NCBI RefSeq assembly: GCF_008329565.1
Contig: NZ_NPKT01000001.1
Location: 434,001-498,000 of the forward strand
DNA length: 64,000 bases
Direction: 5' to 3'
Source: Mycolicibacterium sp. P1-5
Lineage (GTDB): Bacteria; Actinomycetota; Actinomycetes; Mycobacteriales; Mycobacteriaceae
Shown here: positions 34,389 through 44,042 of the stretch, in pieces
Layout: the number at the start of each line of letters is the position of its first letter
Position numbering within the stretch: the stretch's first letter is position 1
Notes under the pieces: model-generated
Database searches by the model: none
The model's input: only the letters and a program-made list of their open reading frames with translations
What the model was told of the DNA's origin: nothing
Position numbers and translations under genes: made by a program

Positions 34389-35356
34389 CGCGACTCGCAA
34401 GCAGCGTCTGGCGGCCACCCGCCGATGGTGTGCACGATCCGGTCACTGTCGACCAGCCGGGCGGAAACGGGCTGGGCCCGAATCCATTCGACGGCCTGCC
34501 AACCCCGGATCACCGCGGCGGTGCTGACCGTGTTGGCAGCCAAGCAGCTCTGTGCCGCCACGCTGACCGTGCGCCACACCGGGTTGGCCGACCAGTTGGA
34601 TCGGGGATCGACGATGTGGTGCAGCATCTGGCCGCCACATCGCCAGCGGCGGCGGAGAGTACTCGATGTGGCCATCGCCGCCCCCGCCGGCAGCGCGACC
34701 GTCGCCGTCGGCTCGTCGTCACCGTCACGCACCAGGACCTGCCATCCCCCGTCGGGTGCCTCGCCCGCCGTCGCGATGTCACCCCCGAGGTTCACCAACA
34801 CACCCGCACCGGTGGCTCGGTAGGCGCGCGCGGCGCAGCGATCGGCAGCGACAGCTTTGGCTGTCGAGCCGAGGTCGAGTACCACCCCGCGGGGCACGGC
34901 CGCCACCCGGCCGGTGAGGCTGATCATCGACCAGTGGGCCGGCTGGGTTCCCGACGTGGCAAGTGGCATCTGCGAATTGGTGACTCCCAGCTCGCGGTCG
35001 TAGCCGAGCTCGATGAGCCTGGCACCGATCGTCGGGTCGATGTCTCCATCGGTCTGCTGCGCTGCCAGCAGTGCCGCACCGAGCAGATCAGCGAGTAACT
35101 CGCTGATCTGCGTGGACTCGCCGGACCGTGTCAGGGCGTTGATCTCCGAATCCGGATTGAACCGCGAGGCTGCCGCATCGATGGCATCGAGCTCCATGTC
35201 GACGGCGCGGCGCGCAGGACCAAGTGCCTCCGCGTCCGTGACGATGATCTGCATGTCCATCGTCCAACGCTGCCAATGGGTTTCCGCGGTCGAACGCTCG
35301 CTCTCGGCGGCGCGGCGTAGCCCCGAACTGGGTGAGTTCACGGGTTGAATGCTCAC
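34385..35356 (-). CDS. apbE: FAD:protein FMN transferase (ApbE)
   Basis: 323 aa. ApbE attaches FMN covalently to Thr of target proteins. Motifs: SRFNPDSEINAL near 64-75, LDLGSTAKAVAADRC near 160-174, LVNLGGDIATAG near 187-198 and LHHIVDPRS near 246-254 with the metal-binding Asp. The segment GSTAKAVA has Thr-Ala where most members have GKG, a small deviation. No FMN_bind-domain target gene is visible in the operon, so the protein it modifies is unclear. The start (GTG at 35356) lacks a clear ribosome site. Confidence 0.85.
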   Translation of the reverse strand: MSIQPVNSPSSGLRRAAESERSTAETHWQRWTMDMQIIVTDAEALGPARRAVDMELDAIDAAASRFNPDSEINALTRSGESTQISELLADLLGAALLAAQQTDGDIDPTIGARLIELGYDRELGVTNSQMPLATSGTQPAHWSMISLTGRVAAVPRGVVLDLGSTAKAVAADRCAARAYRATGAGVLVNLGGDIATAGEAPDGGWQVLVRDGDDEPTATVALPAGAAMATSSTLRRRWRCGGQMLHHIVDPRSNWSANPVWRTVSVAAQSCLAANTVSTAAVIRGWQAVEWIRAQPVSARLVDSDRIVHTIGGWPPDAACESR

Positions 35357-35400
35357 ACCCGATTTTTTGAATCTTCGAAGAATTCTGCCGGCAGCCGCTG

Positions 35401-36609
35401 CTAGCCGACCGGGGCGGCGGGAAGGGTCAGCGTGAAAGTTGCGCCGTGACCGGCAACGGACTCGACGCTGACGTCTCCGCCATGGGCGTGCGCAATCTCG
35501 CGCACCAGCGCCAACCCGATCCCGTACGACGGTCGACCCGTCCGGGTGGTGTGCTCAGCGCCGTGCGCGAAGCGGGTGAACAGCGTCGCCATGGCGTCGG
35601 CGTCGATGCCGACGCCGTCGTCGGCGACCTCGGCCGTGATCATCGCGCCCTGCCGACGCAGTCGCATGTCGACCACGCCGCCGGCGTGTTCATGACCGAG
35701 GGCGTTGTCCACCAGAGCGGTCAGCGCCCTGCGAAGCGCAGCGCCGGATCCGATCACCTCGAAAGAGTCAGTGCTGCTTGGCTCTTCGAATCGAAGACGT
35801 ACCCCGAGCGCGTCGGCATACGGCGCCAGGCTCTGCTGCACGTCGGCCACCACCGAGGCCAGATCAACCCGATCGCGTGGTGCCTGCCCGGCTGCCATCG
35901 TCGCCGAAGCCAGCAGGTCGTCGACGATATCGCCCAGCGCTCTGGTATCAGTGACCAGCGCCTCGGCGTCCGCGCGAATTGCTTCGGGGTTCGCAGTACC
36001 GGCCCGCTGTGCCAACATTTGGGCCCTGGTGTGCAACACCGTCAACGGGGCTCGCAATTCGTGCGATGCGTCAGCGACGAACCGGCGCTGCAAAGCCAGC
36101 GCCTGGGCAAGCGGCCGTACTGATCGGCGGGTGAAGAGCACCACCACCGCGATCGACGCGAGAATACCGGCCAGCTCGGCGAAGGCCACCGACATCAGCA
36201 GACGGTTACGGCCGGCGCCGTAAGGCGCCAAGTCCATCATCGCCACCACTCGGCCTTCAGTCCGGTCCACCACCAACGTCCGGTAATGCCGCCCATCGGT
36301 GTGAAGGTCGCCGAATCCCGGCCGGCCCGACAGCAGCGGTACTCCGGGCTGGCCGCCATCGCTGGTCGACACCTCACCGCTGTTCTCGCGCAACGCCAGT
36401 TCCATGTCGGGGGGCGGGTCGTTCGCGTCGTCGGCCGACATCGCCAAGGTCTGCAACTCGGTGTCGATCTGGCGGTTCTGCGCGCGCACGTACACCGTGA
36501 AAAGCACCCCGCCCACGACCAGCAGCACCACCGCCAGAGCCACGGACGCCTGGACGGCAGCGACGCGGCCCGCCCGCCGCACTACAGCGAGGTCGTTCGC
36601 GGAAGTCAT
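35401..36609 (-). CDS. Sensor histidine kinase of the redox operon
   Basis: 402 aa. Membrane segments near 18-40 and 140-162 bound an extracytoplasmic loop of about 95 residues (with DDANDPPPDMELALRENSGE). The kinase core has FVADASHELRAPL (His near 189), TALVDNALGHE, ADDGVGIDADAM and SYGIGLALVREI. It overlaps the response-regulator stop by 4 bp and is followed after 44 bp by apbE on the same strand, so it is probably in one transcript with the electron-transfer genes. Confidence 0.92.
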   Translation of the reverse strand: MTSANDLAVVRRAGRVAAVQASVALAVVLLVVGGVLFTVYVRAQNRQIDTELQTLAMSADDANDPPPDMELALRENSGEVSTSDGGQPGVPLLSGRPGFGDLHTDGRHYRTLVVDRTEGRVVAMMDLAPYGAGRNRLLMSVAFAELAGILASIAVVVLFTRRSVRPLAQALALQRRFVADASHELRAPLTVLHTRAQMLAQRAGTANPEAIRADAEALVTDTRALGDIVDDLLASATMAAGQAPRDRVDLASVVADVQQSLAPYADALGVRLRFEEPSSTDSFEVIGSGAALRRALTALVDNALGHEHAGGVVDMRLRRQGAMITAEVADDGVGIDADAMATLFTRFAHGAEHTTRTGRPSYGIGLALVREIAHAHGGDVSVESVAGHGATFTLTLPAAPVG

Positions 36610-37280
36610 TCGAGCCCGAATCGATAACCGGTGCCGTGCATTGTGCGTATCACCTGCTTGCCGAGTTTGCGCCGCAGATAGTGGACGTAGAGATCCACCG
36701 CTCCACCGGATTCGGCACCCTCGAACACCACATCGAGTAATTGCGCGCGGCTGAAGACCCGTTTGGGCGCGGCCATCAGTGTGGCCAGTAGCGAGGCTTC
36801 CCGCTCGGACAACTCGACGTCGTCGTCGCTGGCTCCCGCCACCCGGCGGGTCACGCGGTCCAGCCGCAAGCCGCCGGCCGCGATGACGGTGGCCGAGTTG
36901 TCAAGGCGTCGCAGCAGTGCGCGCACCCGGGCCAGCAACTCGGGGATTTCGAACGGTTTGACGAGGTAATCCTGTGCACCCGCATCGAGGCCTTCGACTC
37001 GGTCATCCACTGCTCCGCGTGCCGTCAAGATCAGGGCCGGCGTCGTGACCCCTTTCGACCGCAGCAGCGCGATCAGTTCCGAGCCGTCCATCACGGGTAG
37101 CCCACGGTCCACGATGAGCGCGTCATATCCACCGGTCAGACCACGATGCAGGCCCTGTTGTCCGTCGAATGCGGTGTCGACGCGATATCCCTCCTCGGTG
37201 AACAGCGTCGTCAGCATCGCACTCAATGCGCGGTCGTCCTCGACCACCAGAAGCGCAGGAGCGACGTTTGGCGAGGGCAC
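36606..37280 (-). CDS. Response regulator of the redox operon
   Basis: 224 aa from the GTG at 37280 (a longer start at 37310 is possible). Receiver: LLVVEDDRALSAML, ALIVDRGLPVMDGSE with the phosphoacceptor Asp near 54, LTARGAVDDRVEGLDAGAQD and YLVKPFE. DNA-binding winged helix: ELSEREASLLATLMAAPKRV and YVHYLRRKLGKQVIRTMHGT. It heads the likely six-gene operon (regulator, kinase, ApbE, membrane heme protein, NuoF-like, ferredoxin) and probably controls it. Confidence 0.9.
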   Translation of the reverse strand: MPSPNVAPALLVVEDDRALSAMLTTLFTEEGYRVDTAFDGQQGLHRGLTGGYDALIVDRGLPVMDGSELIALLRSKGVTTPALILTARGAVDDRVEGLDAGAQDYLVKPFEIPELLARVRALLRRLDNSATVIAAGGLRLDRVTRRVAGASDDDVELSEREASLLATLMAAPKRVFSRAQLLDVVFEGAESGGAVDLYVHYLRRKLGKQVIRTMHGTGYRFGLE

Positions 37281-37388
37281 CCAGCGAGAGTGCCACGCGG
37301 AGAGCCACATCGCCGCCGAACACGGCTTCTTTCAATACTCAAAGAAGATGACTTTGGCCTCTTACCGCGCAATGCTCAGGTCGTCACG

Positions 37389-38678
37389 ATGGCGGGACGA
37401 CGGTCGAGGAGCGCGGTGGACTTACAGCAGATCGAGCCATTTCTGGTGGCATTGGCCATCGGCTTGTTGCTGGGCTTCGAACGGGAACGCAGCCACATCC
37501 GCCGATTGCCCGCCGGTTCACGGTCGTTCGCGCTGCTGTCGCTCGTCGGCGCGGTGGCGGCCAGCTTCAACGCGTGGACACTGGTGGCGGGAATGCTGGC
37601 CGTCGGTGCGCTGTTGGCGCTGGCCTACCTCCGCTCCAACCGGGACGACCCGGGAACCACCACCGAGATAGCGGGCCTCGTCGCCTATCTGCTCGGTGCG
37701 CTCGCCTACACCCGGCCCGCACTTGCCGTCGCCTTGGCCGTGATCGTGACGCTGCTACTGGTGTCGAAGGCCAAGATCCACCGGTTCGCCCGTGAGATCG
37801 TCAGCGAAATCGAACTCGAAGATGCGATCAAGTTCTTCGTCGTCGCATTCGTGATCCTGCCGCTGCTGCCCGATCGACAGGTCGGGCCCTACGGAGCCCT
37901 CAATCCGGGGAAGGTGTGGCTGCTGGTCGTGCTGCTCACCGGTATCGGCTGGATCGGCTACATCGGCGTTCGCGCGCTCGGGCCGCGGCGCGGTCTACTG
38001 GTCACCGGTTTGGCCGGCGGGTTCGTGTCGGCGAGCGCGACGACGGCGTCGATGGGTCGCGCGAGTCGCACCACGAGTGGCCTGCGCGCTCCGTTGGCGG
38101 GCGCGCTGCTGGCCAGCGGCGCCACCTTTGTCCAACTCCTGCTGGTGATCGGTTTGGTCGATGCCGACGTGCTGCGCAGGCTGTGGCCGCCGGTCACTGT
38201 CGGGGCCGTCGTGCTCGCCGGCGTCGCATTGTCGGTCTACCGACGTGCCGGCGACCACCGCCACCCCGAGCCCGAGTCCGAGTCCGACGGACAAACCGGA
38301 TCCGCGCCGGCCGCCCGACCCTTCGCGTTGCGGCCCGCTCTCGTCTTGGCCGCGGTTCTGACCGCCGCCCTGCTCGTCGGACGTTGGGGCGCCGACGTAT
38401 TGGGGCCGCAAGGCGCGGTTATTGCCGCTTTCGCTGCCGGGCTTGCCGACGCACACGCCGGTTCGGTCGCGGCGGCAAGCCTTGCCGCCAGAGGCAATAT
38501 AACCGTGGACACTGCGTTGATCGCGATCGCAGCGGCGCTCGGCTCCAACCTGCTCGTCAAGATCGTGCTGGCCTTCGCCGCCGGCGGACGACGTTTCGGA
38601 CTCGGCTTCCTGGCCGGTATAGCGCCGCCGGCCATCGCATTCGGTGCGACACTGACCGCAGCGGTCATCCTCGGCTGA
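37389..38678 (+). CDS. MgtC/SapB and DUF4010 membrane protein
   Basis: 429 aa from the ATG at 37389; a GTG at 37416 with GAGGAG four bases upstream is an alternative. The N-terminal MgtC/SapB-type domain (IEPFLVALAIGLLLGFERER, then LPAGSRSFALLSLVGAVAAS) is followed by the DUF4010 domain (GLLVTGLAGGFVSASATTAS, and a C-terminal IAPPAIAFGATLTAAVILG). About twelve hydrophobic segments are predicted, with a hydrophilic charged loop (DHRHPEPESESDGQTGS, near 290). MgtC-type proteins act in magnesium or acid stress. It stops 10 bp from the convergent NrfD gene. Confidence 0.85.
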   Translation: MAGRRSRSAVDLQQIEPFLVALAIGLLLGFERERSHIRRLPAGSRSFALLSLVGAVAASFNAWTLVAGMLAVGALLALAYLRSNRDDPGTTTEIAGLVAYLLGALAYTRPALAVALAVIVTLLLVSKAKIHRFAREIVSEIELEDAIKFFVVAFVILPLLPDRQVGPYGALNPGKVWLLVVLLTGIGWIGYIGVRALGPRRGLLVTGLAGGFVSASATTASMGRASRTTSGLRAPLAGALLASGATFVQLLLVIGLVDADVLRRLWPPVTVGAVVLAGVALSVYRRAGDHRHPEPESESDGQTGSAPAARPFALRPALVLAAVLTAALLVGRWGADVLGPQGAVIAAFAAGLADAHAGSVAAASLAARGNITVDTALIAIAAALGSNLLVKIVLAFAAGGRRFGLGFLAGIAPPAIAFGATLTAAVILG

Positions 38679-38688
38679 GCCGGGAAGG

Positions 38689-39750
38689 TCAGCCTGTTGC
38701 GCCACCGTGGGCGGTGACCGGTTGATTGTGAGCTTGCCGGTTGAGGCGTTCCCGCTGCGGGACGACCGTGTATTTGGGGTCGTGCGCTGAGGCAACCCCG
38801 GCGTAGAAGATGGCGAAGCGCGTGCACGCCGACCCGGCAAGTGCGGCCACACCGGCCAGCACCGCTGCGCCTCGCGACCGCTGACCAGCGGCCGCGGCCG
38901 TCAGTGCGGCAGTGAGCGTGAGGGCCTTCGCCACCTTGTCCAGCCGCCCTGCGGTGCCGGTATGCAGCGCTTCGGCGCTGAATCCCATACTGCGGGCCAT
39001 GATCTCAGAGGCGGCGAGTTCGACGGCTGAGCCGATCATCACCGCGCGCCGGGCCGGGCCGGCTTCGCCCAATGGGGCGGCGACCATGCCCATCCCGCCG
39101 GCTGCCGCAGCCGCCGATCCGACGAATACGAAAGGCATCTCGCGGTGGCCGTCGTGCCACGCCGGCACCGCGGTGTCGGCGATCAGCGCCGCGGTGTACG
39201 AGGCCACCGCCGGGCCGAGTAGGCCGGCGCCCACTGTGGCCACCCGGCCGGTGCGCGGGAACAGTCCGGTGACCGCGCAGGCCGCCGCGAGACCGACGTT
39301 CGGACCGTAGGCCGACAACACCCACGACCCGACGCTCATCGGCGAACTGGGTTTGAAGACCCGGAGCATGTTGACGAACCGCCCCGGCCGACCGAGGTCG
39401 TGGACCAGCGCCACCAACGAGGTCAGGATCGCCCCCAGTGCAGCGAGCTTCGCCGACATGGCCAGCCGCCGACGCCCGGTCAGCTCGGCCCCGGCGGCCA
39501 GCACCGATGATCCGCCGGCCAGTCCGCCGAGGAACAGGTAGCCGGCGATGTCCAGCGGTGACCACGTCGGTCCGTTGAGAATCGGTTTGCCGTAATAGGA
39601 TTCGAATGTCGCGTCCGGCACCAGAGCCCGCTCGCCGCGCCGCCCCCGCCTGCGTCGGCCCGGCACCCGCCCGGCTGCGCCGGTGACCGCTTCGCGGTCC
39701 GGCGGATCGGTGTAGTCGCGGCGAACGTCGGTCTGGTCGCCGGGGCTCAT
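38689..39750 (-). CDS. NrfD-type membrane subunit of formate dehydrogenase
   Basis: 353 aa. After a basic Arg-rich cytoplasmic N-terminus (residues 1-45), eight or so membrane helices form an NrfD/PsrC fold (FLGGLAGGSSVLAAGAELTG near 73, RFVNMLRVFKPSSPMSVGSW near 122). It would carry electrons from the ferredoxin-type subunit to quinone, replacing the usual cytochrome b556 FdnI. The start overlaps the iron-sulfur subunit stop by 4 bp (ATGA), giving tight coupling in the operon. Confidence 0.85.
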   Translation of the reverse strand: MSPGDQTDVRRDYTDPPDREAVTGAAGRVPGRRRRGRRGERALVPDATFESYYGKPILNGPTWSPLDIAGYLFLGGLAGGSSVLAAGAELTGRRRLAMSAKLAALGAILTSLVALVHDLGRPGRFVNMLRVFKPSSPMSVGSWVLSAYGPNVGLAAACAVTGLFPRTGRVATVGAGLLGPAVASYTAALIADTAVPAWHDGHREMPFVFVGSAAAAAGGMGMVAAPLGEAGPARRAVMIGSAVELAASEIMARSMGFSAEALHTGTAGRLDKVAKALTLTAALTAAAAGQRSRGAAVLAGVAALAGSACTRFAIFYAGVASAHDPKYTVVPQRERLNRQAHNQPVTAHGGATG

Positions 39751-40661
39751 TGCCGTCCGCCCAGGAATGTCGCACCCAACGCGGCCAGCATGCCGACCGC
39801 CGCGATCCCGACGTTGCGCCAGATACCCGGTAGGGATCGAGTCGGGACCACCGGATCCGGTGGCAGGCCATAGACTTCCGGCTCGTCGAGCAGCAGGAAG
39901 AACGCGCCGGCCCCGCCGACTCCGTCACCGGGGTCCTCGCCGTAGAGCCGTGCGTCGGTCACACCGGCGGTGTGCAGCTGCTCGAGTCGACGCTCCGCGC
40001 GCTCCCGCAGCTCGGACAACTCACCGAACTGGATGGAGTCGGTCGGACAGGTCTTGGCACATGCCGGCTCCAGGCCGTCACCGATGCGGTCGTAACACAT
40101 CGTGCACTTCCACACCCGGCCGTCGTCGGCACGTTGATCGATGACGCCGAACGGGCAGGCCGACACGCAGTATCCGCAGCCGTTGCAGACGTCCTCTTGG
40201 ACCACCACGGTGCCGAACTCGGTTCGGAACAGCGCACCGGTGGGGCAGACGTCCAGGCATGCCGCGTGGGTGCAGTGCTTGCAGACATCCGACGACATCA
40301 GCCAGCGGAACGCGCCGGGCTCCGATGTCGCTGTCTCCCCTGGTTTCTCCGATCCCGGCATGCCGAGATCTACCCGGCCTGCGGTCTGCTGGTTGCCCAA
40401 CGGCTTGCGTTGCTCGATGAAGGCGACGTGGCGCCACGTGTCCGCACCGAGGCCGACGCTGTTGTCGTAGGACATCCCGGTGAAGTCGAGACCGTCGTCG
40501 GGCACGTGATTCCATTCCTTGCACGCGACCTCGCAGGCCTTGCAGCCGATGCACACCGAGGTGTCGGTGAAGAATCCGTACCGGGGCGTGGTCTCGGAGT
40601 AACCGCCATCGCCGGGCGGATCACCTTGCGTCAGCATCGAGTTGAGGTCCATCTCGATCAC
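39747..40661 (-). CDS. Iron-sulfur subunit of formate dehydrogenase
   Basis: 304 aa with four 4Fe-4S clusters: CIGCKACEVACKEWN (near 37-51), CKHCTHAACLDVCPTGA (near 126-142), CNGCGYCVSACPFGV (near 158-172) and CTMCYDRI followed by CAKTCPTDS (near 185-210). A single C-terminal membrane helix (NVGIAAVGMLAALGATFLGG) anchors it, as in FdnH/FdoH. It links the catalytic subunit to NrfD. Start and stop both overlap neighbours by 4 bp. Confidence 0.92.
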   Translation of the reverse strand: MIEMDLNSMLTQGDPPGDGGYSETTPRYGFFTDTSVCIGCKACEVACKEWNHVPDDGLDFTGMSYDNSVGLGADTWRHVAFIEQRKPLGNQQTAGRVDLGMPGSEKPGETATSEPGAFRWLMSSDVCKHCTHAACLDVCPTGALFRTEFGTVVVQEDVCNGCGYCVSACPFGVIDQRADDGRVWKCTMCYDRIGDGLEPACAKTCPTDSIQFGELSELRERAERRLEQLHTAGVTDARLYGEDPGDGVGGAGAFFLLLDEPEVYGLPPDPVVPTRSLPGIWRNVGIAAVGMLAALGATFLGGRQ

Positions 40662-43600
40662 ACCTCCGTTCCCGTCAGGTCGGTGATTCCGGCCCGTCGC
40701 TGGTAGTCGGCAACCAGGGCGTCGGACGCCGCGCCGCGCGGGCGCCGTCCCGGGCGGATATCGGCGGTGAACGCCTTGACCTCCTGGATGTGCGAACTGG
40801 GATCGAGCACGATCGCCGACAGTTCATTGGCGGCGTCTCCACTGCTGACCCCGTTGGGTCCCCAGTGGTAGGGCAGGCCGATCTGATGAACCACCCGCTC
40901 TCCCAACCGAAGCGGAGCGATCCGGTCGGTCACCAGCACCCGGGTTTCGATGACCCCGCGTGGGCTGACCAGGGTGGCCCAGCCGCCGTTGTCCAGTCCA
41001 CGCTCGGCGGCCAGTTCCGGAGAGATCTCACAGAACATCTCCGGCTGCAGTTCGGCCAGGTACGGCGACCACCGCGACATACCGCCCGCGGTGAAATGCT
41101 CGGTGAGCCGGTAGGTCGTCACCACATACGGATAGACATCGGCACCATCAGCATCCGGTCCGGGCGTGTAGCGATTGCGCTTGTCGGAGAACGTGAATCG
41201 CACCGGGTTGCGCTGCTGACGGTAAAGCGCGTTGGCCACCGGCGAGTCCTGCGGCTCGTAGTGAGCAGGCAACGGCCCGTCGACCACTCCGGCCGGAGCG
41301 TAGAGCCACGCCTTGCCATCGGCCTGCATGATGAACGGGTCGATACCCGACAACGCCTCGATACCGCTGGCCCCTTCCGGCGGTCGGTAGTCCGGCGACT
41401 TGTCGACTTCGAAGTCCGGGACGTCGTACCCGGTCCACTTGCCCGCGTCGGCATCCCACCAGACCAGCTTTTTGCGCTCGCTCCACGGTGTCCCGTCCGG
41501 AGCCGCCGACGCGCGGTTGTACAGCAGCCGCCTGTTGGCCGGCCAGGCCCAGCCCCACTCAGGGGCGATCCAGTCCTGCTCGGTGTGCGGCTTGCGCCGC
41601 GCCGACTGGTTCACCCCGTCGGCGTAGACACCGCAGTAAATCCAACAGCCGCAGCGGGTGCTGCCGTCATTGCGCAACTGGGTGTAGGCGCTCAGCGGCT
41701 TTCCGTCGCTGTCAAATCCGTTGATCTCAGCCAGCACCGCTTCGGCATCCGGCTCGTCCAATGCGCCGACGGTGGGATAGTCCCAGGTGAGGTCAAGGAC
41801 CGGTCGATTGCGGGGATCGGTTGAGCCGAGCATCCTGCGGCGGATGATGCGGCCCAGGTGATACATGAACCACAGCTCACTGCGAGCATCACCGGCCGGC
41901 TCGACCGCCTGCTCATGCCACTGCAGCATCCGGTTGGTGTTGGTGAAGCTGCCCGACTTCTCCGTGTGCGCCGCGGCCGGGAAGAAGAAAACCTCGGTGG
42001 CAATATCCTCAGTTCGTAATTCGCCGGATTCGATCTCCGGGCCATCCTTCCACCAGGTGGCGCTCTCGATCAGCGAGAAGTCGCGCACCACAAGCCATTC
42101 CAGGTTCGCCATACCCAGCCGCTGCATCTTGGCGTTCGCCGAGCCGACCGCGGGATTCTCGCCGAGCAGGAAGTAGCCCTTGCATCGTCCGGCGAGCTGC
42201 TCGAACACCGTGTCATACGTGCTGTGCGAACCGGTCAGCCGCGGTAGGTAGTCGAAGCAGAAATCGTTGTCCTCCGTGGCCGCATCCCCCCACCACGACT
42301 TGAGCAGGCTGACGAAGTAGGAGTCCATCTGCGACCAGAAGCCCTTGCGGGCGGCATCGGCGGCGACGAACTCGGCGCGGCTCTGCTGGTGCTCGGCGTA
42401 TGGCATCGGCAGGTAACCCGGCAGCAGATTGAAAAGTGTTGGGATATCGCTCGATCCCTGGATACTGGCGTGGCCACGCAGAGCCTGGATGCCGCCGCCG
42501 GGGCGGCCCATGTTGCCGAGCAGCAGCTGCAGGATGCAGGCCGTGCGGATGTACTGCGACCCGGTGCTGTGCTGGGTCCAGCCGACGGCGTAGACGAACT
42601 CGCTGGTGCGTTCCGGCCCGGAATTCTCGGTCAGCGCGTCACAGACTCGGGCGAAAACGTCCGGGGCGATCCCGCACACCTCGGCCACCATCTCCGGGGT
42701 GTAGCGGGCATAGTGACGCTTGAGAATCTGCAGCACGCAGCGTGGGTGTTGCAGAGATTCGTCGCGCTGCGGCGTGCCCTCCATCGCGGCGCCGCCCGAT
42801 CCGTGCTGCTCTCCTCGTCCACTGGAGCGCACATCTCCTCCCGCGTGACCGCGCTTGCCCGAGGCCGCGGCCACGCTCATGCCCTCGTACTGCCAGTCGG
42901 CGCTGTCGTAGTGTCGGTCATCGGCATCGAAACCGCCGAACAGGCCGTCGAGTTCCTCGGTGTCGGTGAACTTCTCGTCGACGATGGTGGCCGCGTTGGT
43001 GTAATTCACCACGAACTCGCGGAAGTACTTGTCCTGCGAGAGAACATGATTGATGATGCCGCCCAAGAAGGCGATATCGGATCCGGCGCGAATCGGCACA
43101 TGCAGATCGGCCAGTGCGCTGGTCCGGGTGAACCGCGGGTCGACGTGGATCACCACCGCGCCGCGGGCCTTCGCCTCCATCACCCATTGAAAACCGACCG
43201 GGTGGCACTCGGCGAAATTCGAGCCCTCGATCACGATGCAGTCCGCGTGCGGAAGGTCCTGCAGGAAGGTCGTGGCCCCGCCTCGGCCGAACGAACTGCC
43301 CAGCCCGACGACCGTGGAACTGTGGCACACCCGCGCCTGGTTCTCGATCTGCACCACCCCGAGCGCTGTGAGCAGCTTCTTGATGAGGTAGTTCTCCTCG
43401 TTGTCCAGCGTTGCGCCGCCCAGGCTGGCGATGCCCATCGTGCGCGCGGTGCGTTTACCGTCGACCTCCTCCTGCCAGGTCTCGTCCCGGGTGGCCAGAA
43501 TCCGGTCCACCACCATCTCCATGGCGGTGTCCAGATCGAGCGGCTGCCAGTCGGTGGCATGCGGGGCCCGATACAGCACCTGATGCATCCGGCTCTCACC

Positions 43601-43891
43601 GGTGGTCAGCTGCAGGCTCGCCGCTCCTTTCGGGCAGAGCCGGCCGCGGCTCACCGGGCTGTGGGGGTTGCCCTCGATCTGGATGACCTTCTCGTCGCGC
43701 ACGTAGACGTGCTGCGCGCATCCGACCGCGCAATACGGGCACACCGAACTCACCACCCGGTCGGCGGTCTTGGTCCGGGGCTGCAACGTTGCCGATTTTC
43801 GGGATTGCACGGCTGCTGCCTTACCCATCGGATCGGATCCGGTGAACTGCCGGTACACCGGCCATTCTTCGATCCAGCGTCGAATGCCCAC
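40658..43891 (-). CDS. Formate dehydrogenase, catalytic molybdopterin subunit (Cys type)
   Basis: 1077 aa from the GTG at 43891 (GGAGAG upstream), which gives the usual mycobacterial start VGIRRWIEEWPVYRQFTG; longer starts add unrelated sequence. A 4Fe-4S site (SVCPYCAVGC, Cys 51, 54, 58 and Cys86) is followed by the molybdopterin domain. In ARVCHSSTV Cys189 replaces the selenocysteine of E. coli FdnG. The C-terminal dinucleotide-binding part (WGPNGVSSGDAANELSAIVL) is intact. No twin-arginine signal is seen, so it probably works on the cytoplasmic side. A Gly/Ser-rich insert lies near 365-390. Confidence 0.92.
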   Translation of the reverse strand: MGIRRWIEEWPVYRQFTGSDPMGKAAAVQSRKSATLQPRTKTADRVVSSVCPYCAVGCAQHVYVRDEKVIQIEGNPHSPVSRGRLCPKGAASLQLTTGESRMHQVLYRAPHATDWQPLDLDTAMEMVVDRILATRDETWQEEVDGKRTARTMGIASLGGATLDNEENYLIKKLLTALGVVQIENQARVCHSSTVVGLGSSFGRGGATTFLQDLPHADCIVIEGSNFAECHPVGFQWVMEAKARGAVVIHVDPRFTRTSALADLHVPIRAGSDIAFLGGIINHVLSQDKYFREFVVNYTNAATIVDEKFTDTEELDGLFGGFDADDRHYDSADWQYEGMSVAAASGKRGHAGGDVRSSGRGEQHGSGGAAMEGTPQRDESLQHPRCVLQILKRHYARYTPEMVAEVCGIAPDVFARVCDALTENSGPERTSEFVYAVGWTQHSTGSQYIRTACILQLLLGNMGRPGGGIQALRGHASIQGSSDIPTLFNLLPGYLPMPYAEHQQSRAEFVAADAARKGFWSQMDSYFVSLLKSWWGDAATEDNDFCFDYLPRLTGSHSTYDTVFEQLAGRCKGYFLLGENPAVGSANAKMQRLGMANLEWLVVRDFSLIESATWWKDGPEIESGELRTEDIATEVFFFPAAAHTEKSGSFTNTNRMLQWHEQAVEPAGDARSELWFMYHLGRIIRRRMLGSTDPRNRPVLDLTWDYPTVGALDEPDAEAVLAEINGFDSDGKPLSAYTQLRNDGSTRCGCWIYCGVYADGVNQSARRKPHTEQDWIAPEWGWAWPANRRLLYNRASAAPDGTPWSERKKLVWWDADAGKWTGYDVPDFEVDKSPDYRPPEGASGIEALSGIDPFIMQADGKAWLYAPAGVVDGPLPAHYEPQDSPVANALYRQQRNPVRFTFSDKRNRYTPGPDADGADVYPYVVTTYRLTEHFTAGGMSRWSPYLAELQPEMFCEISPELAAERGLDNGGWATLVSPRGVIETRVLVTDRIAPLRLGERVVHQIGLPYHWGPNGVSSGDAANELSAIVLDPSSHIQEVKAFTADIRPGRRPRGAASDALVADYQRRAGITDLTGTEV

Positions 43892-44042
43892 GAAGCTCTC
43901 CGTCCACCCGCCGTTCCGGTCGAGCGGACGTACCCGCTGCCGAGGCGGCCAAACTCGCACCGCCCGCCTTGACAGCGATCCGACAGCAGGCCCCGGACAG
44001 CGCCGGGTGTGCCATCATTCCTGTGGGGGTGAGGAGGAACTC

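Noticed and set aside
42389..43972. 527-codon plus-strand frame over the formate dehydrogenase gene
   Set aside because: Antisense to the catalytic subunit, with no recognisable domain.
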